The notes: generated by a model not told the origin, from the sequence alone. Shown: positions 5,639 to 13,794, numbered from the stretch's first letter. The stretch is 42,024 nt of DNA from a virus (IMGVR_UViG_3300011400_000009:1-42024); one strand, 5' to 3'. A program made the numbers and translations.

Positions 5639-8176
5639 TTAAATATTCCCAAACCGGGAATTCATTCCGCGCCATGGTTGCGCTCCCATGAATTCCGATG
5701 TGTTAGAACCAAAATCGTCGTCGGTAAATATAAACCTAGGTTCCAGCTCAACGCCAATGGCTTTACTGAATTCTTGGGTTAGAGTTCCAAGCTTGTATTT
5801 AAATCGCCAGAAATTGAGCGAACCAGAACTCCATGTTTCAATTAATCCAGCGCTTTTGAATTCTTCGAATACGTGCCGTGGTTGAGCGTATTTTATCTGC
5901 ATGGACTTAGCAATGTCATCCACCCGCTTATTAAATTCAGGTATGGTGAATGGAGCTGATATGTCTAAATCCTCCCAGATTCGTCCTTCTTCGATGATCG
6001 CCTTAGCCACTCGCCTTGGGTAAGACATATTGGATTCCACGATGTGATTGTCGTCACCGGAAGATAGAGCCGTATTCTCAATGGCGTGGCGATTAACCGG
6101 CGTCGTGTCGAATATGTACATGTAATGCTCTTTGACGTCCATTCGGTGTATGAACGTGTTGAACTCGTCGAAGAATGGCTTAAGTGTAACAGTCCATATC
6201 TTAAATTCTAACTCAGTCTTGTTCATGAAGTCCTTGTCGTAAGTCTTAATATAGAACAATGCCCGGTCTTGTGTGTTCTGCTGCCCAATGTTCATATCAA
6301 ACCGGTTGGACGCAAACACTACGCGCGAGAATATTCGGTAGGTTCGCGCAGATTGGAACTTTTCGGAGCCGCCCATCCTATCCGCTCGGATCAGTTTCTT
6401 AATTTCGTCCGTGCTGGCCTCACTATAGAATTTGGCCTCGTCGATGAACACGAACATCTTGTTGATAAATGGCTCTACGGAGAATGTGCCTTCTAGTATC
6501 TTAGGGGAAGCTGACCCCCACTGGTTTTGGAATAGCTGCTCAAGGAACACGTTGCCGAAGAATGACTTGCCAACTCCCTGCCCGCCGATAAGAACTGGGG
6601 CAATCTGTTGCTTCTGGCCGGGGAATTGTACCGTCCAAGCTAACCATTGCCTAATCCAAGTAGCTTGCCTTTCATTGTCCTGAGTAAGGTACCTAAGTAG
6701 CTGATCCAGCATCCTATTACATTGGGCTAGTAAGTTCGGGTCGGGATTCTTAGTGGGTAGAATTGGCCATCCCCGCCACGTATTGAATACGGTCATAGTT
6801 CCGGGTTCGGAGTCTTGATCGTCGGGGACAACGTTGCCCGCTCGGGATAGACGGAAGATTGACCCCGGCTTGAAATCAGGGTACAAATCCCTTCCACCCA
6901 CTCGCCTTCGTAGCGGCGACGATTCAAACAGCTTGAATACCGGCCTCATCTTTCCGGCTACTTCCATAAGATCATTTCGATGCCTTCGATCCAACTCGGC
7001 TCCGTCGTGAGTAAATCCCGACATTGTATAGAACCGGTCGCGGTCGATATATTTGTCATCTGTTTCGTCATAGATATATCGATCCGCCATCTGAGTGAGC
7101 GGCGAAACATCAACACCCGGCATAAAAACAGTACGAAGCGCGAGCATTGATTCGGTTCCAATGTCAGCTTCAAGTGCAGGCCAACCGGGGATTCGGGCGT
7201 CGGGGTTGTTTTCGAGCTTTTTGATCGCGTCACGGAATACTCTCTTTCTCATGTAGGCTTCTTTGTCGCCTAGTTCGCCGCACATAAAGTCAATCATAGA
7301 TTCGGCTGTCTCAGGCGTTCCCACCGGGCAGTAAGTACCCCGCGACACACCCTCATTATTGTTGATGCCTTGGCTTTCGCGCACCAACCGCGCCAACCAA
7401 CCGGCTACTTTGATGCCTAGATTCTGCCGGGTACCTTCGACCCAGAAGGGTTGTAGCACATACAGGAAGGTGCCGAACGCGATACCCGTTATTAGGGCAG
7501 AGAAATCTGTCTTGCGCGGAGTGGTGGCTGCTATTTCGCCTACTGAGATAGCTGCCTTCCCATCGTGGGTATACCAAACTGATATGTCGTATTCACCCGG
7601 ATTGGTTTTGTGGATATAAATGCTTCCCGGCATCACGGTTTGACGGGCTTCCTTGATGGTATTTTGTGCGTCGGGCGGGAGCGGCCCCATAGAGCGAAGC
7701 TCACACTTATATCGCTTCCCATCCATCCTGAATTCGTTAGGTTCAAATTCCTTCATTACATCATAATTTATAAGGTCCGCTTCGCCTAGCTGCACCATTA
7801 CATGGGACGGAACACCATTAGATAAGCGGCCAAATGAGAACCGTGTATCTATGTTTAGAAATTTGAATGCTCTAATTATGCATTGGTTATAGCGCGGGTC
7901 TTGTGCATCTATGTCTACGTCGAGCCAGCCAAACTGTAGGTTGAAACCTAAGTTCAGCGCCCGCATATCGGGGTTATCTATCCACTCCTGTAGATTGGTA
8001 TCCCGGAATTTTTTCTTATGCCAGTCAGAAGCGAACGGATTCTTGCCTGACATTTGCAGGAAGACAGCACCTACCTGTATAAAGTTATTGTTTACTTGGG
8101 CTGTGATGGCGCGTTGCCGATTAATGATTTGTTCGTCCGCGTCGTTAAACGCGAATCCGCCCTTGACTATTTCCAT
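5639..8176 (-). CDS. Primase-polymerase / SF3 helicase (PrimPol-DUF5906 type)
   Basis: 845 residues. N-terminal archaeo-eukaryotic primase-polymerase domain: K-x-P around residue 45, W-L-D-V-D-I-D (D86, D88) and S-F-G-R...G-V-P-S-H (H125). C-terminal superfamily 3 helicase: Walker A GGQGVGKS (531-538), Walker B M-F-V-F-I-D-E-A (574-581) and a sensor-like F-A-S-N-R-F. This is the usual architecture of phage proteins that prime and unwind DNA at the fork, here working with the family A polymerase at 1535. The start ATG at 8176 follows GGGGAATCATAG and lies 35 bases after the promoter -10. It is a single-gene unit. Cyanophage S-2L, another Z-genome phage, also uses a PrimPol; that is family knowledge, not proof. 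Confidence 0.9.
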   Translation of the reverse strand: MEIVKGGFAFNDADEQIINRQRAITAQVNNNFIQVGAVFLQMSGKNPFASDWHKKKFRDTNLQEWIDNPDMRALNLGFNLQFGWLDVDIDAQDPRYNQCIIRAFKFLNIDTRFSFGRLSNGVPSHVMVQLGEADLINYDVMKEFEPNEFRMDGKRYKCELRSMGPLPPDAQNTIKEARQTVMPGSIYIHKTNPGEYDISVWYTHDGKAAISVGEIAATTPRKTDFSALITGIAFGTFLYVLQPFWVEGTRQNLGIKVAGWLARLVRESQGINNNEGVSRGTYCPVGTPETAESMIDFMCGELGDKEAYMRKRVFRDAIKKLENNPDARIPGWPALEADIGTESMLALRTVFMPGVDVSPLTQMADRYIYDETDDKYIDRDRFYTMSGFTHDGAELDRRHRNDLMEVAGKMRPVFKLFESSPLRRRVGGRDLYPDFKPGSIFRLSRAGNVVPDDQDSEPGTMTVFNTWRGWPILPTKNPDPNLLAQCNRMLDQLLRYLTQDNERQATWIRQWLAWTVQFPGQKQQIAPVLIGGQGVGKSFFGNVFLEQLFQNQWGSASPKILEGTFSVEPFINKMFVFIDEAKFYSEASTDEIKKLIRADRMGGSEKFQSARTYRIFSRVVFASNRFDMNIGQQNTQDRALFYIKTYDKDFMNKTELEFKIWTVTLKPFFDEFNTFIHRMDVKEHYMYIFDTTPVNRHAIENTALSSGDDNHIVESNMSYPRRVAKAIIEEGRIWEDLDISAPFTIPEFNKRVDDIAKSMQIKYAQPRHVFEEFKSAGLIETWSSGSLNFWRFKYKLGTLTQEFSKAIGVELEPRFIFTDDDFGSNTSEFMGAQPWRGMNSRFGNI

Positions 8177-8217
8177 CTATGATTCCCCAATTAGCCCCGC
8201 TGCGGCGAGGCTATTGT

Positions 8218-8246
8218 AGTATAGCACAGCCGGGGGCGGCTGTCAA
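8218..8246 (-). promoter_or_regulatory. Leftward promoter for the PrimPol-helicase gene
   Basis: TTGACA at 8241-8246, 17-base spacer ending TGC, TATACT at 8218-8223. One of the best matches in the window. The leader contains a small hairpin (CCTCGC, loop, GCGGGG) before the ribosome site. Confidence 0.88.
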
Positions 8247-8257
8247 TATCTTAAGCG

Positions 8258-8638
8258 CTATTCAGGAACCGAATCATCCAGTTCCTCAAGTTCCTGCGCG
8301 TCCCCCGGTTCCAGTGGATCGATTGGTTCCAGAGTGCCCAAGTCATCGAAGTCGGTGCTTCCCCAACTGTCCATCCAATCCTGATAGCTAGAACCTTCGT
8401 CGGAGTCGTGCCATTTCTCGGACTTCCCATCATAGTGATCTTGCATCCTCTGTACGATGTTATCACGGAAGTCCCTCACGTTATGGAGAGTATTGTTATA
8501 CGACGAGATTCTTTCGTTCAGTATGGCTATCGCCTCGTTTACTGCGATCGCTGCTTCTTCTATTACACCTGCTTCTCTAGTGAGAGTGGAAATCATCTCG
8601 TTCCGCTCGCCTAAATCCTTTTCAGAGAGTCTCTTCAT
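8258..8638 (-). CDS. Hypothetical coiled-coil protein with acidic tail
   Basis: 126 residues. Residues 1-65 are helical with heptad-like character (ERNEMISTLTREAGVIEEAA, NEAIAILNERI). Residues 70-126 are strongly acidic and proline containing (DDLGTLEPIDPLEPGD, ending D-D-S-V-P-E). The start ATG overlaps the previous stop by four bases and has AAAGGAAC upstream, so it is coupled to the zinc-finger gene. No known domain seen. The acidic tail might imitate nucleic acid or recruit a partner, which is speculation. Confidence 0.6.
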   Translation of the reverse strand: MKRLSEKDLGERNEMISTLTREAGVIEEAAIAVNEAIAILNERISSYNNTLHNVRDFRDNIVQRMQDHYDGKSEKWHDSDEGSSYQDWMDSWGSTDFDDLGTLEPIDPLEPGDAQELEELDDSVPE

Positions 8639-8868
8639 TTCATGTTCCTTTCGGGGTGGAGTTTATTTAGATAGTTATCCAAGTCTCTAGCTGCCGCTTT
8701 CCTTTCCCTCCTTCTGTTCATTTCGTCTGCGCGTCTGCACTTTTCGGAGCAGTAATTCTTATTAGGATTCTTAGTAATGAATTGTACTCTGCACTTTGAA
8801 CAATAAGGCTTTAAAGTTGGCCAGATATTTTTTCCTCTAGCAACTCGGGAATAAGGCATGTACGGCAT
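8635..8868 (-). CDS. Small zinc-finger protein
   Basis: 77 residues from the ATG at 8868, which has TTGGAG 7-8 bases upstream; the frame extends to a GTG at 8892 with no ribosome site. A Y-C-S-K-C pair and, 16 residues later, Y-C-S-E-K-C-R form a CxxC...CxxxC zinc site like MYM/TRASH-type fingers, followed by a very basic helix (R-R-R-E-R-K-A-A-A-R). It probably binds nucleic acid or a protein partner. It lies second in the unit started by the 9901-9929 promoter, between paralogue 2 and the coiled-coil gene. Confidence 0.65.
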   Translation of the reverse strand: MPYMPYSRVARGKNIWPTLKPYCSKCRVQFITKNPNKNYCSEKCRRADEMNRRRERKAAARDLDNYLNKLHPERNMK

Positions 8869-8892
8869 CGTAAACTCCAATAATTTAACCAC

Positions 8893-9021
8893 TGCCCGTG
8901 GGCTGTGGGGGCAGCAGCCCTACTACTAGCATATAGCCCCACACAGCCGCACCGCGTACCATACGCCGGGGCGCGGCTGTAGGCGCTGAGGGCGGCGGCT
9001 GCGCGCGGTCATAGGCGGCTG
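8893..9021. other. GC-rich intergenic segment with repeated GGCTG/CAGCC elements
   Basis: No gene or clear promoter. On the minus strand it holds several copies of CAGCCGC/GGCTG, including a hairpin GGGCTG, 9-base loop, CAGCCC (8899-8919). It may attenuate or process the leftward transcript between 9022 and 8868. Confidence 0.4.
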
Positions 9022-9879
9022 CTACGATTTTGACTTGAACTTGTGTTCAATGGACGCGACCCAATCTTCGCTTAGCTTGTACGATTCGGGGTACCAACCC
9101 GGTGGCATAAGTAGCACGCCGCCGTTATTTTTCAGGTGTTTAGTCAGCAGGTTGCGGCCAGTCATTCGCAGCCTACCTTGCCAGCCGCGCGTAGTTCTAT
9201 CGTACCGCGCCAGCTTGATGCCATTCGCCTCGCATATTTCCTCGAATAGTTGTATATTTATACCTGCCTTATTGAGGCACAGGTTGTTCAGCAGAACAGC
9301 CAATTCGTCACCACAATGGGTGGGATGCCCTAGTTCTGAGTAGTTCGCGCGGTATCTGCTCGTTACTACCGACCCTTTCGCGGGCGGGGATTCGGATAGG
9401 TCAGCCGCGTCGTCCCATTCCTTGTTCCAGCGTGCGAATTCCTCGCTTTCTTCTGGATAGGGGCAATCCCCTGCGGGAACTCCATCCTTGAAGGCTATCG
9501 CCCCATTGATGTGAACTCCGCCTATGTGAGTAAGCTCGTCTATCTTATCCTCTACAGGTTCGTCCATCGACACCCACCTTTCCTCACGGGCTTCTAAAGT
9601 AGCCCAAATATCAGAGGGTAAAGTGGGGCAGCCTGTTAGCATTGTGTTGTGGTTGAACAGAGTTACCATATCATCTTTGTGGTTAGTAACTATTCTGAAA
9701 TCTGGATTGAACTGGATGATATTCTGGACGGCGCGCATTTCTTCCAGTGCTGAATTTACTGAAGTTGCGAATAACTCAACGGCTCGTTGGGGCCAGAATA
9801 TGCGGTATTTGTTCCCCGATACACTTATGTGGCACCCCATTTGCATGGCTTGTTTGGCCTTCGTGTGGTGTATATTCAT
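9022..9879 (-). CDS. GW-GR-RMT-R family paralogue 2 with extra N-terminal domain
   Basis: 285 residues. Residues 1-175 are unique to this copy, with no motif I recognise (M-D-E-P-V-E-D-K-I near 103). From about residue 178 it matches the family: S-R-Y-R-A-N-Y, L-L-N-N-L-C-L-N, C-E-A-N-G-I and R-G-W-Q-G-R-L-R-M-T-G-R, then a P-G-W-Y-P segment. Its ribosome site AGGAGGT is perfect and it is first behind the promoter at 9901-9929. The fused N-terminal part may give it a separate target; nothing in the sequence names it. Confidence 0.7.
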   Translation of the reverse strand: MNIHHTKAKQAMQMGCHISVSGNKYRIFWPQRAVELFATSVNSALEEMRAVQNIIQFNPDFRIVTNHKDDMVTLFNHNTMLTGCPTLPSDIWATLEAREERWVSMDEPVEDKIDELTHIGGVHINGAIAFKDGVPAGDCPYPEESEEFARWNKEWDDAADLSESPPAKGSVVTSRYRANYSELGHPTHCGDELAVLLNNLCLNKAGINIQLFEEICEANGIKLARYDRTTRGWQGRLRMTGRNLLTKHLKNNGGVLLMPPGWYPESYKLSEDWVASIEHKFKSKS

Positions 9880-9900
9880 ACGGCTACCTCCTGAAAGCCC

Positions 9901-9929
9901 ATTTTAACACGCCGCGTCCCGGCTGTCAA
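9901..9929 (-). promoter_or_regulatory. Leftward promoter for the 9022-8258 unit
   Basis: TTGACA at 9924-9929, 17-base spacer containing GCGGCGTGT, TAAAAT at 9901-9906. Extended -10 TGT. Confidence 0.86.
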
Positions 9930-9943
9930 GATATATAAGTATA

Positions 9944-9990
9944 GAAAAAGGCCGGGGTGGACCGTGACTTAGGAGGCAGAACCCCGGCCT
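9944..9990 (-). terminator. Rho-independent terminator of the leftward 12.5-10 kb operon
   Basis: Perfect 10-base stem (9949-9958 with 9981-9990), 22-base loop, followed on the minus strand by UUUUUCU. It directly follows the exported-protein gene. Confidence 0.85.
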
Positions 9991-10000
9991 CCCACCACCC

Positions 10001-10474
10001 TTAGTTGTCGAGCAACTTCAGGGTTTTAGTCTCGCCTTCGAAGGTTGCTTGCAACCGCAAGACACCATCGTTGACCGAGACTGGTGTTCCAACGCGAGCC
10101 CAACCAGCGGGGCAGAACGTGCCCGTTACAATTGAACTGCCGTAACCATCGAACGTCCAAGACTGTGGCTTGTCCGAGGGGTTAGTAATGACGGACGACA
10201 GAACTACTGTCGTTCGAGTGGTCGCCCGACGAAACTGTCGAACGGTGGTGGTTCCGATCCTCCTGCAGTTGGTAATCCAAGTCCGGGAGCGTTGAGTCGT
10301 GAAGTTCACGCTCTCCGCTGCTTCAAGGGTAGCAACAACCGCGCTGCCGAACAAGGCCGTTAGGTCTTGTTTATCGGCGGTGCCGGTGCCAGATAGTATA
10401 TCGAACTCAACTGCCGCTGATGCAGGACTGACAAGCATTGCCAATACTGAGGCGGTCATCAACATCTTCTTCAT
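10001..10474 (-). CDS. Exported protein with Sec signal peptide
   Basis: 157 residues from the ATG at 10474, which has AGGAGG 8 bases upstream (a frame extending to 10507 begins inside a hairpin and is rejected). Signal peptide: M-K-K, hydrophobic MLMTASVLAMLVS, then P-A-S-A with cleavage expected after residue 21. The mature part is beta-rich with two cysteines (T-N-C-R-R, G-T-F-C-P-A) that could form a disulfide in the periplasm. No domain recognised. An exported early protein in a phage may alter the host envelope, for example by blocking superinfection, but this is inference. It is last in its operon, before a strong terminator. Confidence 0.72.
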   Translation of the reverse strand: MKKMLMTASVLAMLVSPASAAVEFDILSGTGTADKQDLTALFGSAVVATLEAAESVNFTTQRSRTWITNCRRIGTTTVRQFRRATTRTTVVLSSVITNPSDKPQSWTFDGYGSSIVTGTFCPAGWARVGTPVSVNDGVLRLQATFEGETKTLKLLDN

Positions 10475-10489
10475 CGTCGTTGCCTCCTT

Positions 10490-10508
10490 GGTGCAGAAGC
10501 GCTGCACC
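10490..10508 (-). promoter_or_regulatory. Hairpin upstream of the exported-protein ribosome site
   Basis: Perfect 7-base inverted repeat (10490-10496, 10502-10508) with a 5-base loop, ending just before the AAGGAGG site. It may regulate translation or stabilise a processed mRNA. Confidence 0.45.
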
Positions 10509-10515
10509 GTCGCTC

Positions 10516-11250
10516 TCAGCCTTTTGGCTGAATTACTGGATCGAGCATTTCTTTATCGTATATCTCTTCGAGCGCGTTATTGTAACAGGCTTGGCTAGTC
10601 TTCAAAGATTCGCCCCTTGGCGAACATAACCACCTATCGGGGGAGTCGCCATCCAAATCCTGATAATACCAACCCGCTATTTGAATATCACTATCGGGTT
10701 CGCGCCACTGAATTACGACACGGTGGTCGTAATCACACATGGGGCTGCGCATTTTATGGATACCAGCTTTAGTTTTAGCGTGTTTATTATTTATTGGTTC
10801 GCTCTCCTTATTAGCTGCGGTGAAAGCTATTGCTTTCTCAACTAATTCAGGTCTGAGATACTTTTCTTCGAACCTGTCCCTTCCTAGGCCGATTTCTTCT
10901 TGCTTAACATTCTTATAGTGCGGCGAATTGGCGGTGCAAATATGCGTTACGGTTCGCCTATCGATGGCGTACATTTTAGCAAGAACTTCGCGCGAAGTTC
11001 TATTCCTATGTAGAGCCAATATTTCGCACCTACTAGCAAAGCTAAGTTTGGGTGCGAATTTGTTGGGCCGATTATTATTAAGGTGGAGGAGCGCCAAGCG
11101 CTCCTCCATTGTTATATTCGGGGTATTGGAGTATATGGTAAACAACTGATCAACAGTTGCATCACCATTTAGCCCTGCCTTGGAAACCATAGTTTCGATG
11201 GTTGTCCGCTTGTCAGGTTCTAGGTAGTGGAGTGCCTCACTTACCTTCAT
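10516..11250 (-). CDS. Putative HTH DNA-binding protein
   Basis: 244 residues. A helix-turn-helix-like stretch lies around residues 69-105: S-F-A-S-R-C-E-I-L-A-L-H, then S-R-E-V-L-A-K-M-Y-A-I-D-R-R-T-V-T-H-I, the layout of homeodomain-like or resolvase-type HTHs, where the second helix reads DNA. The C-terminal part has W-R-E-P-D-S-D-I-Q-I-A-G-W-Y-Y and a C-Y-N-N-A pattern. Strong ribosome site AAGGAGG. It overlaps the DUF2786 gene by four bases. It could be a phage regulator, but no partner or operator is identified. Confidence 0.55.
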   Translation of the reverse strand: MKVSEALHYLEPDKRTTIETMVSKAGLNGDATVDQLFTIYSNTPNITMEERLALLHLNNNRPNKFAPKLSFASRCEILALHRNRTSREVLAKMYAIDRRTVTHICTANSPHYKNVKQEEIGLGRDRFEEKYLRPELVEKAIAFTAANKESEPINNKHAKTKAGIHKMRSPMCDYDHRVVIQWREPDSDIQIAGWYYQDLDGDSPDRWLCSPRGESLKTSQACYNNALEEIYDKEMLDPVIQPKG

Positions 11251-12221
11251 TCTAGCCTCCTTGTTTTATTGCGATCCACCTGCTTGTCCAGCGATACATG
11301 CTCGCCGTCATTGTAACCGGAGCGGAATGAACCGAGCGATCGGCGCTCTTCCTCAGCGGTTGGTTTGCGCGGACGGCTATTTCTGGACCACTTTTTCATC
11401 CGCTCGTCGTACTCTTTGCGCTCCTTAGCCTTGCGGGCTGCGGCTTCTTCGGGGTGGGCCGCGTCCCACTCTTCTTGTTTGCGCAGTAGTTCGTTAGCCT
11501 CGCGGTCGGCTGCTTCTTGTCTCGCCTCGCGTTCCATCCGCAGTTTAGCGGAGGTTCCGGGAGCCCGACCGAGGATGAAGTCCGTATTTAGGTCCTCTTC
11601 GGTGGAGATAACGTCCGCGAGAACTAGTGCATTTTCAGTGGCGTAACCGTTACCGGCTGCTTTCCTCTTCTCGCTTTTCTCCCTATCCTCACGCAGCCGC
11701 TCTTCGCGGATGCGCCACATTCGGTTGGTGATTCTGGTTGCCATCCCTTCCCGGTAGGCGATGGCTTCCTTTATGAACACCGATCTTCCCGGCCTGTGAG
11801 CTTTCACCCAATCTTGGGCCATCCGTTCGATGGTATCTTGGAGGTATTGGGCCATGATGGTGGAACTAATCACGTTGACCTTCGACCCGATTAGCTGGTG
11901 CTCGTAACTAGAGCCAGCTTGAAGGCCCCGGTAGTAGGAATAACGGCAAAAATTGAGCATCGCCGTCATGTTCCACAGGTCGCGTTGCCACTTATACAAC
12001 CCGCCCCGCAGGGTCTGCTTGTCGCGGGGTGCGAATGAGTCGGTCTTTTTCCCGATCACCGCCATATCGAGGTTGTAAGCCTCGAGCAGTTCCCGCGCTT
12101 TGTTTGCGGCTGCTTCTGCTTGATGCTCGTTGTCGTTGTTCTGAGACAGAGCAAGGAGCTTGCGCACCTTTGCAATTACCGCCTCAGTCTGAGCGTCGAA
12201 TGAGTGTCCTTGGGTGTACAT
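11247..12221 (-). CDS. DUF2786 / DUF7168-type protein
   Basis: 324 residues from the ATG at 12221 (TAATG link, GGGGAGG upstream); a longer frame to 12353 runs into the upstream gene. Residues 15-55, V-I-A-K-V-R-K-L-L-A-L-S...E-A-A-A-N-K-A-R-E-L-L, are the DUF2786 signature. The middle part (W-Q-R-D-L-W...C-R-Y-S-Y-Y...LIGSKVN...T-I-E-R-M-A-Q-D-W) fits the linked DUF7168 domain of phage proteins. The tail is very charged and helical (E-E-A-A-A-R-K-A-K-E-R-K). The function of these families is unknown; they are common in phages and prophages. Confidence 0.75.
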   Translation of the reverse strand: MYTQGHSFDAQTEAVIAKVRKLLALSQNNDNEHQAEAAANKARELLEAYNLDMAVIGKKTDSFAPRDKQTLRGGLYKWQRDLWNMTAMLNFCRYSYYRGLQAGSSYEHQLIGSKVNVISSTIMAQYLQDTIERMAQDWVKAHRPGRSVFIKEAIAYREGMATRITNRMWRIREERLREDREKSEKRKAAGNGYATENALVLADVISTEEDLNTDFILGRAPGTSAKLRMEREARQEAADREANELLRKQEEWDAAHPEEAAARKAKERKEYDERMKKWSRNSRPRKPTAEEERRSLGSFRSGYNDGEHVSLDKQVDRNKTRRLE

Positions 12222-12493
12222 TACTCGTCCTCCCCTTTGGGGAACATCTTTGCCCATTGAGCAGGAGTAATGCCCGTCATTAAGAACTCGCGGTCGTCGG
12301 CGCTCATGTTGGGGAACGCATTTTGGACCAGATCGCCCCGAGTGAACATCCATGTGGCAATGTCCATCGGGGAGTATTCCTTGGTAGCAATACGGTGGGT
12401 TGTGATTTGACCGTACATATTCGGTCGAGTAACGTAGATGTTCCCGTCCGCGTCCGTTGTAACGGACCTTGCGTGGTCGATTATTATATTCAT
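12221..12493 (-). CDS. Hypothetical protein, first gene after the 12.55 kb promoter
   Basis: 90 residues from the ATG at 12493 (M-N-I-I-I-D-H-A-R). The longer frame starts upstream of the transcription start and is rejected. The C-terminal half, R-E-F-L-M-T-G-I-T-P-A-Q-W-A-K-M-F-P, resembles a short segment I know from small phage proteins of unknown function. Ribosome site GGAGA, 9 bases from ATG. It opens the operon 12221, 11247, 10516, 10001. Confidence 0.6.
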   Translation of the reverse strand: MNIIIDHARSVTTDADGNIYVTRPNMYGQITTHRIATKEYSPMDIATWMFTRGDLVQNAFPNMSADDREFLMTGITPAQWAKMFPKGEDE

Positions 12494-12530
12494 GGCTTGG
12501 TTCTCCGTTGTGGGACTATCCCCACACCGT

Positions 12531-12559
12531 ATCCTACCATGCGCGGCGGGTACTGTCAA
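12531..12559 (-). promoter_or_regulatory. Leftward promoter for the 12.5-10 kb operon
   Basis: TTGACA at 12554-12559, 17-base spacer ending TGG, TAGGAT at 12531-12536. The -10 and spacer lie in the gene-free end behind the 12562 gene, whose stop codon is next to it. Confidence 0.85.
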
Positions 12560-12561
12560 CC

Positions 12562-12942
12562 TCATTTTCGGCACCGCCATTGTTTGCGACTCACCCATAC
12601 TTTTCGCATCTTGTGTTTAGTGCAAATGTCTTCCACCTTGTCTGGTTTAACAGCTACCTTCGTTGGTGGCGATGGTTCGTGCCAAACAATGTAACTAGGA
12701 AGTTCGAACCATGACACTTGTAACCACATAGGTTGTTCCCAAGGTTCTAACTCTATTCGCGGCATCGGTACAGGTTTAATTCGCTGTACCGATGCCGTTC
12801 GTGGGCCAATATCCTTCAATTTATCAGCCTTATTCGTACTCGCCTTCGCGGGCGGGTGTGTTCCGAGCGAGGCGATCATTACGAGCGCCAATACTACCAA
12901 TACGATACCGATCAGAATCGCTATCAGGAGTTCCTTCCTCAT
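12562..12942 (-). CDS. Membrane-anchored hypothetical protein
   Basis: 126 residues from the ATG at 12942: M-R-K-E then one transmembrane helix (LLIAILIGIVLVVLALVMIA, residues 5-24), then a proline-rich outer part (K-P-V-P-M-P-R-I-E-L-E-P-W) and a basic W-V-S-R-K-Q-W-R-C-R-K end with two late cysteines. The topology fits an inner-membrane anchored periplasmic protein. It overlaps the end of the 12830 gene by 113 bases in another frame. Its ribosome site is weak. The layout recalls nested lysis or spanin pairs, but no lipobox is present. Confidence 0.5.
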   Translation of the reverse strand: MRKELLIAILIGIVLVVLALVMIASLGTHPPAKASTNKADKLKDIGPRTASVQRIKPVPMPRIELEPWEQPMWLQVSWFELPSYIVWHEPSPPTKVAVKPDKVEDICTKHKMRKVWVSRKQWRCRK

Positions 12943-13264
12943 GGGGAGCTTCTGTGATAAGTGGCGCGGCAGGGATAACGAAAGTGCGTAGCATCGCTTG
13001 AAAACTGGCGAATAATGTCTCATATTTCGCTCTCTCCGCTACGGCTTGGTCACGAACGAGTTGCATAGAAGCGACGCGGCTCTCCATGTTGTTAATTTGA
13101 GCCACCTGTGCTTCCGTCACCACCTTAAGGGACGCAATATCATTCTTGCACTTAGCCAATTCCTTAGCTAGAGTATCTCTTTCATCAGCCACCATTTGGT
13201 AATGAACGAGACCCGCTTCTACTGCCGCTTTGCGGTCTTCTCTTAGTCCGTTATTATTAGCCAT
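12830..13264 (-). CDS. Coiled-coil hypothetical protein
   Basis: 144 residues. Residues 25-85 have a long heptad pattern (E-R-D-T-L-A-K-E-L-A-K, V-A-Q-I-N-N-M-E-S-R-V-A, V-A-E-R-A-K-Y-E-T-L), followed by a proline-containing, disordered C-terminus (E-E-G-T-P-D-S-D-S). It follows the zinc-protein gene after three bases. The last 113 bases are shared with the membrane-protein gene. It may be a small structural or scaffolding-type partner; unknown. Confidence 0.5.
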   Translation of the reverse strand: MANNNGLREDRKAAVEAGLVHYQMVADERDTLAKELAKCKNDIASLKVVTEAQVAQINNMESRVASMQLVRDQAVAERAKYETLFASFQAMLRTFVIPAAPLITEAPHEEGTPDSDSDRYRIGSIGARNDRLARNTPAREGEYE

Positions 13265-13267
13265 TCG

Positions 13268-13474
13268 TCAACTCTCCTCTATTGGCTCGTCTGCTTGGTA
13301 ATTTGGATCAGTAAGAACCTCTGGCCGGTATCTGGCCATAACCTTCTTGTGACACTTTACACACGTTCGCGCCAGCGGGATGTTTCTCGCATCGTATTGC
13401 CAAGCTGAGCGATAACCGCTACCGCATGAACAAATAACATGACTACGATCACGTGAGCTTATCACTGACGCCAT
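13268..13474 (-). CDS. Small zinc-ribbon-like protein
   Basis: 68 residues. C-S-C-G-S-G at residues 15-20 and C-V-K-C-H-K-K near residue 38 form a CxC...CxxC zinc site; a basic linker sits between them. The start has GGAGAAATAAA upstream, partly inside the end of the preceding gene. Acidic C-terminus D-E-P-I-E-E-S. Probably nucleic-acid or protein binding; not further recognised. Confidence 0.6.
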   Translation of the reverse strand: MASVISSRDRSHVICSCGSGYRSAWQYDARNIPLARTCVKCHKKVMARYRPEVLTDPNYQADEPIEES

Positions 13475-13475
13475 T

Positions 13476-13697
13476 TTATTTCTCCGCTTTCTCCATGGTT
13501 ACTTTGATACGATCGCCCACTTGGAATTCGGGCGGGTCAAATCCCACGAATAGAGCTTCGTGGGAACCCTCCAATAACATGTAGAATCCTTTGTCTACTT
13601 CACGGAATTTTGCATTCTCACCTGTCCCTTCTTTATACACGCGCGACATGCGCCTTTCTATCAACTTCACTTTGGAATAGAAAGCTATCTTAGCCAT
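13476..13697 (-). CDS. Hypothetical beta-rich small protein
   Basis: 73 residues from the ATG at 13697 (M-A-K-I-A-F-Y-S-K-V-K), GGGAA upstream. The longer frame to 13817 runs through the hairpin at 13717-13755 and is rejected. The strand pattern ending F-Q-V-G-D-R-I-K-V-T-M-E-K resembles a small barrel, but no family is recognised. Confidence 0.5.
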   Translation of the reverse strand: MAKIAFYSKVKLIERRMSRVYKEGTGENAKFREVDKGFYMLLEGSHEALFVGFDPPEFQVGDRIKVTMEKAEK

Positions 13698-13716
13698 AGC
13701 GATTCCCAAAATAAGA

Positions 13717-13755
13717 GCCCGGTGAGGTAAAACGGAGAGTAAAACCCCACCGGGC
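13717..13755 (-). terminator. Hairpin between 13795 and 13697 genes
   Basis: 12-base arms (13717-13728, 13744-13755) around a 15-base loop; the one imperfect pair is G-U only on the minus-strand RNA, and U-rich sequence (CUUAUUUUGG) follows. Likely terminator or attenuator for the leftward operon from 15.9 kb. Confidence 0.6.
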
Positions 13756-13794
13756 CGACTAGGCAGCTCTACCGTCCAAGCTTTGCTGCCCAGC

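Noticed and set aside
8870-8960. Promoter for the zinc-finger gene in the GC-rich gap
   Set aside because: A TATATG-like -10 is present but no -35 at 16-18 bases, unlike the other promoters.
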